Below, piece by piece: positions 34,830 to 43,090 of a stretch of 64,000 nt of DNA; position 1 is the stretch's first letter; each line of letters starts with the position of its first letter. A program made the translations under genes and the position numbers. The notes beneath the pieces are model-generated. The model ran no database searches. It was not told the origin of the DNA and saw nothing but the letters and a program-made list of their open reading frames with translations. The DNA lies in assembly GCA_965660945.1 (NCBI GenBank), contig CBFIBS010000015.1, positions 1 through 64,000 of the forward strand. The letters are read 5' to 3'. This stretch comes from UBA7985 sp002711265. Lineage in GTDB: Bacteria > Pseudomonadota > Alphaproteobacteria > UBA7985.

Positions 34830-35948
34830 TCAGACCCGCACCGAGGCGAGGTAGTCTTCGTTCAGCTCTACGCCCCAGCCCGGGCCATCGCTGAGCCGCA
34901 GCCAGCCGTCCTCGGTGCGCAGGTGCTCTTTGAGCAGCATATCGCGCGGGCTTTCGGTGAACTCCGGTGGATCGTGGGCGAACTCCAGCCACACCGGCGG
35001 CTCGCCGCGGTGGCCGGCAATGGCCGCGACCAGGTGCGCGTTGACGATGATGCCCAGCCCGTTACCCCAGGTGTGCGGGGTGAACCAGCGGCCCATTTCG
35101 AAGGCCTGCAGGCCGAGTTTCAGGAGTTGCTTCAAACCGCCGACGAACACCACGTCGGGCTGATAGACGTCGAGGCAGTCGTCGCGCATGATCTGGTCCC
35201 ACTCGTGCATCTCACGGGTGATCTCGCCGCCGGCGATCCGGCAGCGCGCGGTCTCGCGCAGCGCCTTCATGCCGACGTAGTCACCCCTGTGCAGCGGCTC
35301 CTCAAGCCAGAACAGGTCGTGCTCGCGGGTCCGCTCCTCCAGCGCCATGATCTGTTCGAGGCTCGGGCCGGGATGGGTGTCCCAGGGCATGCGCCAGCCG
35401 TGATTGACGTCGACCATGATCGCCATGTCCGGGCCGACCGCCTCGCGCACCCGGGCCAGCGCCTCGATGTCAGTGTCTTCGGACGCCCGCCCGAAGCGCA
35501 ACTTCAGCGCCTCGTAGCCCTGCGCCTGATACGCCTGCGCCATCTCTGCCAGCACCGATGGATCGCGCAGCGACCCGGTGGAGGCATAGAGCGGCACGTC
35601 GGGGCTGGTCCCGCCGAGCAGCCGCCACACCGGCACGCCCTCGATCTTGCCGTTGAGGTCCCAGAGCGCGTTATCGAGCGGCCACATGCGGCAGTGGTGG
35701 GCGCCGATGTTGTCGATGATCGCGGTGTGACGATCCATGTCACGCGGATCCTGCCCGATGAAGTATTTCTTGTAGTCCTCGATCCCGTAGCAGGGATCGC
35801 CGGAGGCAAAGCCCTCCAGCCCCGTGTCGGTCTGCACGCGGACAATGGTGGTGGGAAGCGTTGCCCGCGGAATCGAATCCCAGGCCGCCGGATAGGGCGG
35901 ATCGCAGGGGACGATGTGGGTGCTGACCTGAATGTCGGTGATTTTCAT
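34830..35948 (-). CDS. enolase-superfamily (mandelate racemase/muconate lactonizing) enzyme
   Basis: Mg-dependent enzyme that abstracts a proton next to a carboxylate. The metal ligands are Asp in MVDVNHGW, Glu in WLEEPL and Glu in AGGEIT. The general base candidates are the ALKLRF region (a KxR in place of KxK) and the His of FTPHTWGNG, which points to the MR subgroup of acid sugar dehydratases or racemases. The length of 372 aa is typical. The substrate cannot be read from sequence. It sits between a PhyH-type gene and an iron alcohol dehydrogenase on the same strand. Confidence 0.86.
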   Translation of the reverse strand: MKITDIQVSTHIVPCDPPYPAAWDSIPRATLPTTIVRVQTDTGLEGFASGDPCYGIEDYKKYFIGQDPRDMDRHTAIIDNIGAHHCRMWPLDNALWDLNGKIEGVPVWRLLGGTSPDVPLYASTGSLRDPSVLAEMAQAYQAQGYEALKLRFGRASEDTDIEALARVREAVGPDMAIMVDVNHGWRMPWDTHPGPSLEQIMALEERTREHDLFWLEEPLHRGDYVGMKALRETARCRIAGGEITREMHEWDQIMRDDCLDVYQPDVVFVGGLKQLLKLGLQAFEMGRWFTPHTWGNGLGIIVNAHLVAAIAGHRGEPPVWLEFAHDPPEFTESPRDMLLKEHLRTEDGWLRLSDGPGWGVELNEDYLASVRV

Positions 35949-36017
35949 GGGCTTTGCCTCGTCTCTGGTCGCGGCCCAGCCGCGCGTTATTCTGCGGTGT
36001 CGGTCGAAGGGTCCCGC

Positions 36018-37151
36018 TCAGTCGCTGCCGCCGTAGGTGCGCATGATGTCCGCGCAGATCCCCGCCCACTGAGCCTCGGAAAAGGTCATGGGCGTGTTAA
36101 CCCGCATGGCCAGGTTTTCTTCGGCACAGGCGGCCTCGGTCAGGGCTGCGGCACTGCTGGCGCTGCCGTCAAAATCGAGGCTGACGCCACAATCTGCCCG
36201 CAGCTGCCGCCAGACTGCATCGAGCGGTCCCCGGTCCAGCGCGCGTTCGAGATCGGCGTAGGCCTCCGGCGCACCCTCCCGGGTCAGGGTGATGGTGGCA
36301 TCGGTGACCACAGCGACCGCATGGCCGTGGGCAACCGGCAGCACCGAGCCCAGCGCGTGCCCGATCGAATGACCGATGGTGGTGCCGCCGAGGTTGAGGG
36401 CCTCGCCAGCCTGAAACGACCCCCACTGGGTCAGGCGCGCAGCGTCCCCACCCTCGCCGCGGACGTAGGCGGGCAGGTGGTCACAGAGGTGCGCGATCGC
36501 GGTGGCGGCAAAGGCCACGCCCTCCGGCGAGCGGTTGTTGCCGGTGGCGCTCTCGTGGGCGTGGGCGAAGGCATCGAAGCCGCATACGGCCTTGAAATGC
36601 GCCGGCACGGTCTCGGTCAGCTCGGGCCACAGACAGGCCGCCGTGGTCTTCAGCTCCTCGCCCCAGAACCACAGCTTAGCCCCTTGGGCGGTCGATGCGA
36701 TGGCCGTTCGGGAGGCTTCGGACCCGGTGCCGGAGGTCGTGGGCACCAGCACGGTCGGCACCGGTGACCCGCGGTATTCAACCGCTGATAGGGCGTAGGT
36801 CAGGGTCTCGTCGGGCGCGATGGCGACGGCGGCGGCAAGCTTGGCGCCATCCATGGTCGAGCCACCGCCCACGGCGATGACGATCGGATTCGAAACGGCG
36901 CGGATTTCGGCGGCCAGCGCGTCGACCTGCGCGACCTTGGGCTCGCGCGGGAACGTGGTCTCGGCGGCCAGAGATCGCAGCCCGGCGGCGTCCAACTCTG
37001 CTGCGATCGTGCTCAGCGGTCCCGGCCCGGCCCCCGGCGCCGTCAGCGCGGGGTCTACCACCCAGATCAGGGTCGGCGCCCCTTCCCCGTGGGCCAAGCC
37101 CCTGACGAAGGCAGCCGATGCCAACGTTGAACGATCAATTACCTGTGACAT
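36018..37151 (-). CDS. iron-containing alcohol dehydrogenase
   Basis: NAD(P)-dependent, metal-dependent alcohol dehydrogenase (type III). The nucleotide-binding GGGSTMDGAKL is near residue 97. Metal ligands are Asp and His in CGFDAFAHAHES, His in GHSIGHALGS and His in VAHGHAVAV. VPTTSGTGSEAS is the family's active-site loop. The start is ATG at 37151, giving 377 aa, in line with the family; further in-frame codons to 37400 overlap the divergent MttB homologue and are not coding. The substrate is unknown. It is the first gene of a minus-strand run with the enolase-superfamily and PhyH-type genes. Confidence 0.87.
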   Translation of the reverse strand: MSQVIDRSTLASAAFVRGLAHGEGAPTLIWVVDPALTAPGAGPGPLSTIAAELDAAGLRSLAAETTFPREPKVAQVDALAAEIRAVSNPIVIAVGGGSTMDGAKLAAAVAIAPDETLTYALSAVEYRGSPVPTVLVPTTSGTGSEASRTAIASTAQGAKLWFWGEELKTTAACLWPELTETVPAHFKAVCGFDAFAHAHESATGNNRSPEGVAFAATAIAHLCDHLPAYVRGEGGDAARLTQWGSFQAGEALNLGGTTIGHSIGHALGSVLPVAHGHAVAVVTDATITLTREGAPEAYADLERALDRGPLDAVWRQLRADCGVSLDFDGSASSAAALTEAACAEENLAMRVNTPMTFSEAQWAGICADIMRTYGGSD

Positions 37152-37272
37152 GGCACCCGTACTCCGAGCCGTGAGTGAGGGCAGCAATTTGCCCATTGAC
37201 CTTAGCGCCGAAGCCATACATGGCAGCATCTGAAACACAAACAAAAAGACAGTGGAAAAGGACAGGTTTCCC
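37152..37272. promoter_or_regulatory. divergent promoter region with a GGGCA dyad
   Basis: The region separates the divergent alcohol dehydrogenase and MttB-type genes. GGGCA (37179-37183) and TGCCC (37190-37194) form a perfect dyad around 6 bases. TTGACC at 37196-37201 is a possible -35 box for the rightward gene; the matching -10 is poor. Confidence 0.4.
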
Positions 37273-38844
37273 GTGGTCCAAACTGAAAGCCGAAGCGCAG
37301 GCCGCCGTCGCGCGGGTGGCCGGGGTGCGAAGAGCGCTGCGGCCGCTGCTACCTCTGCGGTCAAGCAGCTGCCCCGCGGCGCGGTGCGCAATCCGGTCAC
37401 CCCGATCGAACCCCTGTCCGCCGATCAGGTCGAGACCATCCACCACGCCTCGCTGAAGATCCTCAGCGAGATCGGTATGGAGTTCCTCGGCGAAGACGCC
37501 AAGGCCATCCTGCGCGAGGCTGGCGCCGACGTCAGCGCCAACGGCGATCTGGTCCGCTTCGACCCGGCCATGGTCGAAGAGCGCATCAAGACCGCGCCCT
37601 CGTCCTTCAAACTCCACGCCCGCAACCCGGCGCGGACCGTAACCCTCGGCGAAGGCGATATTCACTTCGTCCCCGTCGCCTCTGCCCCCAACGCCAGCGA
37701 CGCCGACGGCGGGCGGCGGCAGGGCAACCGCGAGGACTTCCGCAACCTCACCCGGCTGATCCAGAGCCTGCACTGCCTGTCATTCATCCCCGGCTACCCG
37801 GTCGAGCCGACCGACATCGACCGCCGCACCCGGCATCTGGAGGCTATGCGCGATTTCTCCCTGCTCACGGATATGGCCTTCCACAACTACTCGCTCGGCC
37901 CGCAGCGCACCGCTGACGGGCTGGAGATCGCCAAGATCGTCCGCGGCGGCATCTCCGACGCGCAGCTGGCGGCCGAACCGTCGCTGCTGACCATCGTCAA
38001 CACCAACTCCCCGCTCAAGCTCGACAGCCCCATGGGCCACGGCATCATCCAGCACGCCCTGCACGGCCAGATCTCGGTAATCACGCCGTTCACGCTCGCC
38101 GGGGCGATGGCGCCGGTGACGCTGGCCGGTGCGCTGGCGCAGCAGAACGCAGAGTTCCTCGCCGGGCTGACCCTCGCCCAGTGCGCTAAGCCCGGCGCGC
38201 CGGTCATCTACGGCGGCTTCACCTCCAACGTCGATATGAAGTCCGGGGCCCCTGCCTTCGGCACGCCCGAGTACGTCAAGGCGGTGCAGGCGGGCGGGCA
38301 GCTGACCCGGCGCTACGGCGTGCCCTACCGCTCTTCGGGCGTGTGCGCGGCCAATATGCCGGATGCGCAGGCGGCGCTGGAGACGCAGATGTCGCTGTGG
38401 GGGACCATGACCGGCGGGGCCGATATGGTCATGCACGCGGCGGGCTGGATGGAGGGCGGGCTTTCGGCCTCCTTCGAGAAGATGGTCATGGACGCGGACA
38501 TGATCCAGATGCTGCAGGCCTACATGCAGCCCATCGAGGTCAGCGAGGCGACGCTGGGTCTGGATGCCATCGCCGAGGTCGGCCCGGGCGGGCACTTCTT
38601 CGGCACCCCGCAGACCATGGAGCGGTTCGAGACCGCCTTCTACGCGCCCATGCTCTCGGACTGGCGCAACTTCGAAACCTGGGCGGAGGACGGCAGCAAG
38701 ACCGCCTACCAGCGCGCCAACACGCTCTATAAGCAGCTGCTCGCCGAATACCAGGAGCCGGCGATCGACGAAGCCACGCGGGATGCGATCAACGACTTCG
38801 TCGACCGGCGGATCGCCGAAGGCGGCTCCTTCGACGACGATTGA
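37273..38844 (+). CDS. MttB-family (trimethylamine methyltransferase-like) protein, non-pyrrolysine
   Basis: Homologue of MttB, which transfers methyl groups from quaternary or tertiary amines to a corrinoid protein; non-pyrrolysine members such as MtgB act on glycine betaine. The reading frame runs through without an in-frame UAG. The barrel-type core spans about 30-515, with TLAGAMAPVTLAGAL and GPGGHFFGTPQTMERF as family motifs. An Arg/Gly/Ala-rich segment (RRRAGGRGAKS) occupies residues 8-25. GTG at 37273 is preferred for its upstream AAAGGACAGG; GTG at 37252 would add 7 residues. The length is 523 aa. No corrinoid protein gene is adjacent, so the methyl acceptor is unknown. Confidence 0.88.
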   Translation: MVQTESRSAGRRRAGGRGAKSAAAAATSAVKQLPRGAVRNPVTPIEPLSADQVETIHHASLKILSEIGMEFLGEDAKAILREAGADVSANGDLVRFDPAMVEERIKTAPSSFKLHARNPARTVTLGEGDIHFVPVASAPNASDADGGRRQGNREDFRNLTRLIQSLHCLSFIPGYPVEPTDIDRRTRHLEAMRDFSLLTDMAFHNYSLGPQRTADGLEIAKIVRGGISDAQLAAEPSLLTIVNTNSPLKLDSPMGHGIIQHALHGQISVITPFTLAGAMAPVTLAGALAQQNAEFLAGLTLAQCAKPGAPVIYGGFTSNVDMKSGAPAFGTPEYVKAVQAGGQLTRRYGVPYRSSGVCAANMPDAQAALETQMSLWGTMTGGADMVMHAAGWMEGGLSASFEKMVMDADMIQMLQAYMQPIEVSEATLGLDAIAEVGPGGHFFGTPQTMERFETAFYAPMLSDWRNFETWAEDGSKTAYQRANTLYKQLLAEYQEPAIDEATRDAINDFVDRRIAEGGSFDDD

Positions 38845-38982
38845 GCGCGATTAATCGACCTTGATGGAGAGGCTGCGGCGCCTTGCCGCAGCTTTTGTCG
38901 CAAAGAGGTATACGGGCGACCCTCAGTCCTCTAGGGTTGGCGGTACCTTCCAGAGAGCGCAGAGAGCCCAAAAGGTCATCCC

Positions 38983-40593
38983 ATGCCGTCCCCCAACGCA
39001 CCGAGGCGTGCGAAAAAAGCCTCAGACGAGCCCCCGTCCCCCTCCAAACCAAAACGTGGCCGCGCCGGTGGTCGTTCAGCCCGCGCCGCCCAAGCCCGCC
39101 AGGCCGAGGTCAGCGCCGGACAGGCCTTTACCCGCCCTCGTCGAAATCGTCTGGGCGGGGTCGAGCTGATCAACGCCGAGGCGCTGGAGCAGATCCACGA
39201 AGCCTCCCTCCACATTCTCGAAAATTTTGGCATCGAATTCATGGCCGCCGACGCCCGGGCTGAGTTTGTCCGCGCCGGCGCCCTGTCCCATGAAGACACC
39301 GGGCGGGTGCGCATTGGCCGCGACCTGGTCGAGGCTGCGCTGGCGACCTGCCCATCGTATTTCGAGCTGACCCCCCGCAACCCCGCGCACAAGCTGCGGC
39401 TGGGTGAGGACTTCATGAACTTCACCCTCGTCGCCGGTCCGCCATCGGTCCACGACGAGATCCGGGGGCGCCGCTCGGGCGGGATGGATGACTACATCGA
39501 GCTGATCAAGCTCGCCCAGACCTTCGACATTGTGCACGCGCTGGGCAACCAGCCCACGGCACCGCAGGAGCTGGCGGCCAATACCCGGCACCTCGACACC
39601 TATCTGGCCAACCTGCGCTACACCGACCGGACCTTCCACGCCTCTGCGATCGGGGCAGACCGGGCACTGGATGCCATCGACATGATGGCCATCGCCCGTG
39701 GCCTCACGCGGGAGCAACTGCGCGGCGACCCCGGGCTGGCGACAGTGATTTCCGTCAACTCGCCGCGCAAGGTCGACAGCGCCATGACCGACGGTCTGCG
39801 CGCCATGGCCCAGTGGGGGCAGGCCGTCTCGATCACCCCGTTCTGCCTGATGGGCGCGATGGCGCCGATTTCGGTTCCGGCTGCGGTCGCCCAGTCCAAC
39901 GCCGAGGCGCTGGCCTGCATCGTCCTGACACAGCTGATCAACCCCGGCGCGCCGGTGCTCTACGGCTCCTACATCTCCAACGTCGACCTGCAGTCTGGCG
40001 CCCCGGCCTTCGGCACGCCGGAGCACGTGCAGGCGACCATGATTGCGGGGCAGCTGGCCCGGCGCTACGCCCTCCCCTACCGGGCGTCCAACGCCTGTGC
40101 CTCGAACACCTGCGATGCGCAGGCTGCCTATGAGTCAATGAATGCGCTCTGGGCCTGTGCGCTCAGCGGGGCGCATCTGGTCTATCACGGCATGGGCTGG
40201 CTGGAGGGCGGGCTGCAGGCCTCGTTTGAGAAAGTCGTGCTCGACGCCGAACTGGCGCAGGAGATGGTCCAGACCTGCTCCCCGGTCGCCGTCAACGCCG
40301 AAACGCTGGCGCTGGAAGCGGTTGGCGGGGTCGCGCCAGGCGGGCACTATTTCGGGGAGAGCCACACGCTGGCAAAGTTCGAAGACGCCTTCTACAAGCC
40401 GTTGGTCTCAGACTGGACAAACTACGAGAACTGGCTCGACGCCGGGGGTAAGACCGCGACACAGCGTTGCACGGAAATGTGGCAGTCACGGCTGGAAAGC
40501 TACGTGGAGCCGACCCTGCAAGCAGACCGGCTGGAGGCACTGGAAGCCTTCGTCGCCCACCGCAAGGAAGCGCTTGGCGATCGCTACATCTGA
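38983..40593 (+). CDS. second MttB-family protein, non-pyrrolysine
   Basis: Tandem paralogue of the preceding gene, 138 bases further on. It has the same core motifs (FCLMGAMAPISVPAAV, APGGHYFGESHTLAKFEDAFYKP, EGGLQASFEKVVLDAE), so both are likely the same enzyme class with different substrates or as partners. The N-terminus carries a longer basic stretch (about 1-50, with PSKPKRGRAGGRSARAA). No UAG codon interrupts the frame. The length is 536 aa. It ends within a perfect 9-bp hairpin. The pair may have arisen by duplication; the two sequences have clearly diverged. Confidence 0.87.
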   Translation: MPSPNAPRRAKKASDEPPSPSKPKRGRAGGRSARAAQARQAEVSAGQAFTRPRRNRLGGVELINAEALEQIHEASLHILENFGIEFMAADARAEFVRAGALSHEDTGRVRIGRDLVEAALATCPSYFELTPRNPAHKLRLGEDFMNFTLVAGPPSVHDEIRGRRSGGMDDYIELIKLAQTFDIVHALGNQPTAPQELAANTRHLDTYLANLRYTDRTFHASAIGADRALDAIDMMAIARGLTREQLRGDPGLATVISVNSPRKVDSAMTDGLRAMAQWGQAVSITPFCLMGAMAPISVPAAVAQSNAEALACIVLTQLINPGAPVLYGSYISNVDLQSGAPAFGTPEHVQATMIAGQLARRYALPYRASNACASNTCDAQAAYESMNALWACALSGAHLVYHGMGWLEGGLQASFEKVVLDAELAQEMVQTCSPVAVNAETLALEAVGGVAPGGHYFGESHTLAKFEDAFYKPLVSDWTNYENWLDAGGKTATQRCTEMWQSRLESYVEPTLQADRLEALEAFVAHRKEALGDRYI

Positions 40594-40616
40594 CCCCTTA
40601 CGCAGCCAAGGGGTCA
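40591..40616. terminator. perfect hairpin overlapping the stop codon of the second MttB gene
   Basis: TGACCCCTT (40591-40599), which begins with the stop codon, pairs perfectly with AAGGGGTCA (40608-40616) around 8 bases. It lies between convergent genes. There is no U-tract, so it may protect the mRNA end or act as a weak terminator in both directions. Confidence 0.55.
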
Positions 40617-40642
40617 GACGCCATTCGCGGAAGCGACGGGGA

Positions 40643-40873
40643 TTAGTCCGCGCAGTACTCGCCGGTCTTGGAGTAGGCGATGGTGGTACAGGTCGACAGG
40701 GTGCTGCCCACGACCGTGGTGCCGGTCATGATGGTGCCCTGGGTCGCACCGGTGGTGATCACGGTACCCGTGGTGCCCATGCCAACGCCACCGGTGGTCA
40801 GTACAACTTCTTCAGAGGGAACGCAGGCGCCAAGGGTCAGGGCGGCTACGGCGAGAAAAGCAAAACGCTTCAT
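40643..40873 (-). CDS. small Gly/Thr-rich lipoprotein
   Basis: A 76-residue predicted lipoprotein: signal MKRFAFLAVAALTLGAC with a lipobox LGAC, so the Cys at about residue 17 would be acylated. The mature part is dominated by Gly, Thr and Val (TTGGVGMGTTGTVITTG) and ends CTTIAYSKTGEYCAD with two further cysteines that could form a disulfide. GGGAG lies 8 bases before this ATG; an upstream ATG at 40906 would spoil the signal. No known family. It is transcribed toward the MttB genes. Confidence 0.75.
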   Translation of the reverse strand: MKRFAFLAVAALTLGACVPSEEVVLTTGGVGMGTTGTVITTGATQGTIMTGTTVVGSTLSTCTTIAYSKTGEYCAD

Positions 40874-41133
40874 TTGAAATATCTCCCGGAAAACGGACAA
40901 AATCACTTTTAAAAAACGAATGCGACCGAACGGTGATCTGGCGGTTCAGACCCAGAAAGCTGCGCATAATAGACTAATGAGATTGGTGATAGCGAAACTG
41001 TGTAGAAAGTCCAGTTAAATCAGGTGTTAATTGTGAATTTTCTACAAATTATGTCAAAAAATTTAATCGAGTCGAAAGAGCGCAGTTTCAGACTCAGGGA
41101 AATGCTCCTGAAAACGCCCTTTCTTCAAGGTAA
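40874..41133. other. AT-rich intergenic region
   Basis: A region of about 260 bases with low GC and no gene. It should contain the promoter of the small lipoprotein gene. Repeated AT-rich words at 40975-41065 are seen, but no clear -35/-10 pair or terminator for the L,D-transpeptidase was found. Confidence 0.4.
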
Positions 41134-42711
41134 TCAGAATATATCGCCGATGTTGGTGACACCGCCCAGCCGCCCCGAATTCAGGGAGGACGACCCGCTC
41201 GGGTAGCCCATGCGGGCTCGGAGCGCGGTGTTCTGCTCATAGATATCGGGCATGATCACCAGCTCGCCGTCGTGGCTGGGCCAGGCGTTGAAGTAGACCG
41301 TGTGCACGGGCACATCACGGTTCAGGCTGACGTGGGTGATGTTCCCGGCCGTCATCCGGGCGACCACGTCCTGCAGCGTGAATTCACCGGGCTTGTCGCC
41401 GCTGAGCAGCCAGTGGGCAAAATGTTCAGACGCACCAACCCGAATACAGCCAGAAGAATGGGCCCGGTCTGGCAGTTCGAACAAAGAATCGTCCGGGCTG
41501 TCGTGCATGTAGATCGACGAGGAATTGGCGAGGTTGAAGCGCACGCCACCGAGGACGTTCTGCGGACCTGATTCCTGCTTCCATACATAGTCACGGACGT
41601 TGATGGTTGTGAAGTCGAGATCAAAGGGGCTGACCCGTCGACCATCGTCAAAGATCGACAGGCCCATCTTGTTAAGGAAATCCGGCCCCTTCTCCAGCGC
41701 CAGCGGGACGAGGTCCTTCTCCACGATGGAATAGGGTGCGGTCCAGTCGGGGCTAAACTTCAGGCCGGTAATTTTGTCATTGTTCAAAGGTGTCCGCCGC
41801 GATGGGCGGCCGACAACGACGTTGACGCCGAAGACCGGTTCGTCGCCTTCCATGGCCATCAACTCGGCAGCTCCGACGTTGAGCAAAACCCAGCGGCCCG
41901 AGCTCGGCAGCCGGGGCTCCTGCCAACGCAGGCGTTCCATATTGACCCGGTAGGTCACGAATTCCGCCGGTGAGAGGTAGGCGATATCACGGCGGGCCGC
42001 GGCCTTCATCCGGCTGTAGTAGGGCGTGTCCGGCGCCAGTCCGCTGATCCAGCCGCCGAAATCCTTGGACTTCAGACCGCGCATCAGCTCGGCCGATGCA
42101 TCCATCCGGGGTGCGGGGTTGTAGCGCCCCTCCTTCACGTCGCGGATGTAGCGCAGCAAGCCGGCGGTCAGCTCCATATCAATCTGGGAAACCTGCGCCC
42201 CGGTCAGGCGTCCACCGGGCAGCCCCCGGTCAGCGGGCAGATACTCCGTGGGCACCAGGCCATCGAGCTTGGCGCCGTTGAACGCCGTGATCAGGATTTT
42301 GGCGGCGGGCAGCCAGCCACGCGGTCCGAACCAGATCGGGTCGAACTCATTCTGTCGATAGATGCGTCGCAGGTCGGCCGGATCGACCCCGGCGGTGCGC
42401 AGCGGCATGGCCGCCTGACCGCTGAGATAGGCTTCGATGCTGTCGGGACCGGAGCGGGGCAGCGCGAACAAGCCGTTCGAGGCCGTCGGTGCCGAGACTG
42501 GTGCCAGCGCAGCGTTGCGTGCCTTGGTCTCAGCGGCGGTTTCGACCCGGGCAATCAACACCTGTTCAGAGCGCGCCGCGGGCAGCGGCACGGATTCGCG
42601 GGATCCGTAGTAGGCAACCTGTGGGCCGCGTACGCACGCGGCCAGCACAAGGCCGGAGACAACCGGCAGCACGATCCGCCTGATGGCTTTCCCGACGATC
42701 AATGATGCCAT
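41134..42711 (-). CDS. L,D-transpeptidase (YcbB/LdtD-like)
   Basis: Periplasmic cross-linking enzyme that joins peptidoglycan stems through diaminopimelate. The N-terminus IVLPVVSGLVLAACV is a signal with a lipobox-like LAAC. A peptidoglycan-binding-like region lies at about 75-170, then the YkuD catalytic domain at about 280-480. The catalytic Cys is in HSSGCIRVGASEHFA, with the catalytic His before it in YMHDSP. The length of 525 aa is in line with the YcbB type. Neighbouring genes give no operon partner. The signal peptide and lipidation are predictions. Confidence 0.88.
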   Translation of the reverse strand: MASLIVGKAIRRIVLPVVSGLVLAACVRGPQVAYYGSRESVPLPAARSEQVLIARVETAAETKARNAALAPVSAPTASNGLFALPRSGPDSIEAYLSGQAAMPLRTAGVDPADLRRIYRQNEFDPIWFGPRGWLPAAKILITAFNGAKLDGLVPTEYLPADRGLPGGRLTGAQVSQIDMELTAGLLRYIRDVKEGRYNPAPRMDASAELMRGLKSKDFGGWISGLAPDTPYYSRMKAAARRDIAYLSPAEFVTYRVNMERLRWQEPRLPSSGRWVLLNVGAAELMAMEGDEPVFGVNVVVGRPSRRTPLNNDKITGLKFSPDWTAPYSIVEKDLVPLALEKGPDFLNKMGLSIFDDGRRVSPFDLDFTTINVRDYVWKQESGPQNVLGGVRFNLANSSSIYMHDSPDDSLFELPDRAHSSGCIRVGASEHFAHWLLSGDKPGEFTLQDVVARMTAGNITHVSLNRDVPVHTVYFNAWPSHDGELVIMPDIYEQNTALRARMGYPSGSSSLNSGRLGGVTNIGDIF

Positions 42712-43090
42712 GGTAAACTTCCTTCCGGATCAATTCCGGGGCCCGGTTCGAGCCCTTGGGCAGCGCCTGCCGCCCCAACATGAAAAAACTGAAAAATAAT
42801 CAACGACGTCATTTATAGCCAAGACACATAATGTCATATCTCAGATTTTTCTATCATAAAGTTGATATTCCCCGGATTTTTTCTCTCTTTATCGCATCAT
42901 TGTGACCAAAGACCGGCCGCAGCGCGGAAAATCAGGGGTTTGAGGTGCCGGATCGGCCCGGCCCCCTCCGGCTGATGCATAGCGCCTGCCAGTCACTCAA
43001 TGCCGCCTTGCACCCCCTCTGGTGGATCCGCATATTTCAGGGCGTACCGTAATCCGCCCCGTCTGCCCCCAGATCGACCAAGGCAATCGA
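42712..43090. other. 379-base AT-rich divergent region
   Basis: No gene is supported. The stretch 42780-42905 is strongly AT-rich and would hold promoters for the L,D-transpeptidase (leftward) and cysK (rightward). A small dyad GACA-N5-TGTC is present near 42823-42835. An in-frame ATG-like start upstream of cysK at 43022 reads into this region but lacks a good ribosome binding site. Confidence 0.45.

Noticed and set aside
34773..36767. Long rightward open frame of 664 codons across the enolase-superfamily and alcohol dehydrogenase genes
   Set aside because: Antisense of two well-supported genes; amino-acid composition is that of a GC-rich shadow.
37152..37400. N-terminal extension of the iron alcohol dehydrogenase
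   Set aside because: It would overlap the divergent MttB-type gene and adds no family sequence; ATG 37151 gives the usual length.
37273..40593. Pyrrolysine-containing MttB genes
   Set aside because: No in-frame UAG interrupts either gene, so these are not pyrrolysine enzymes.
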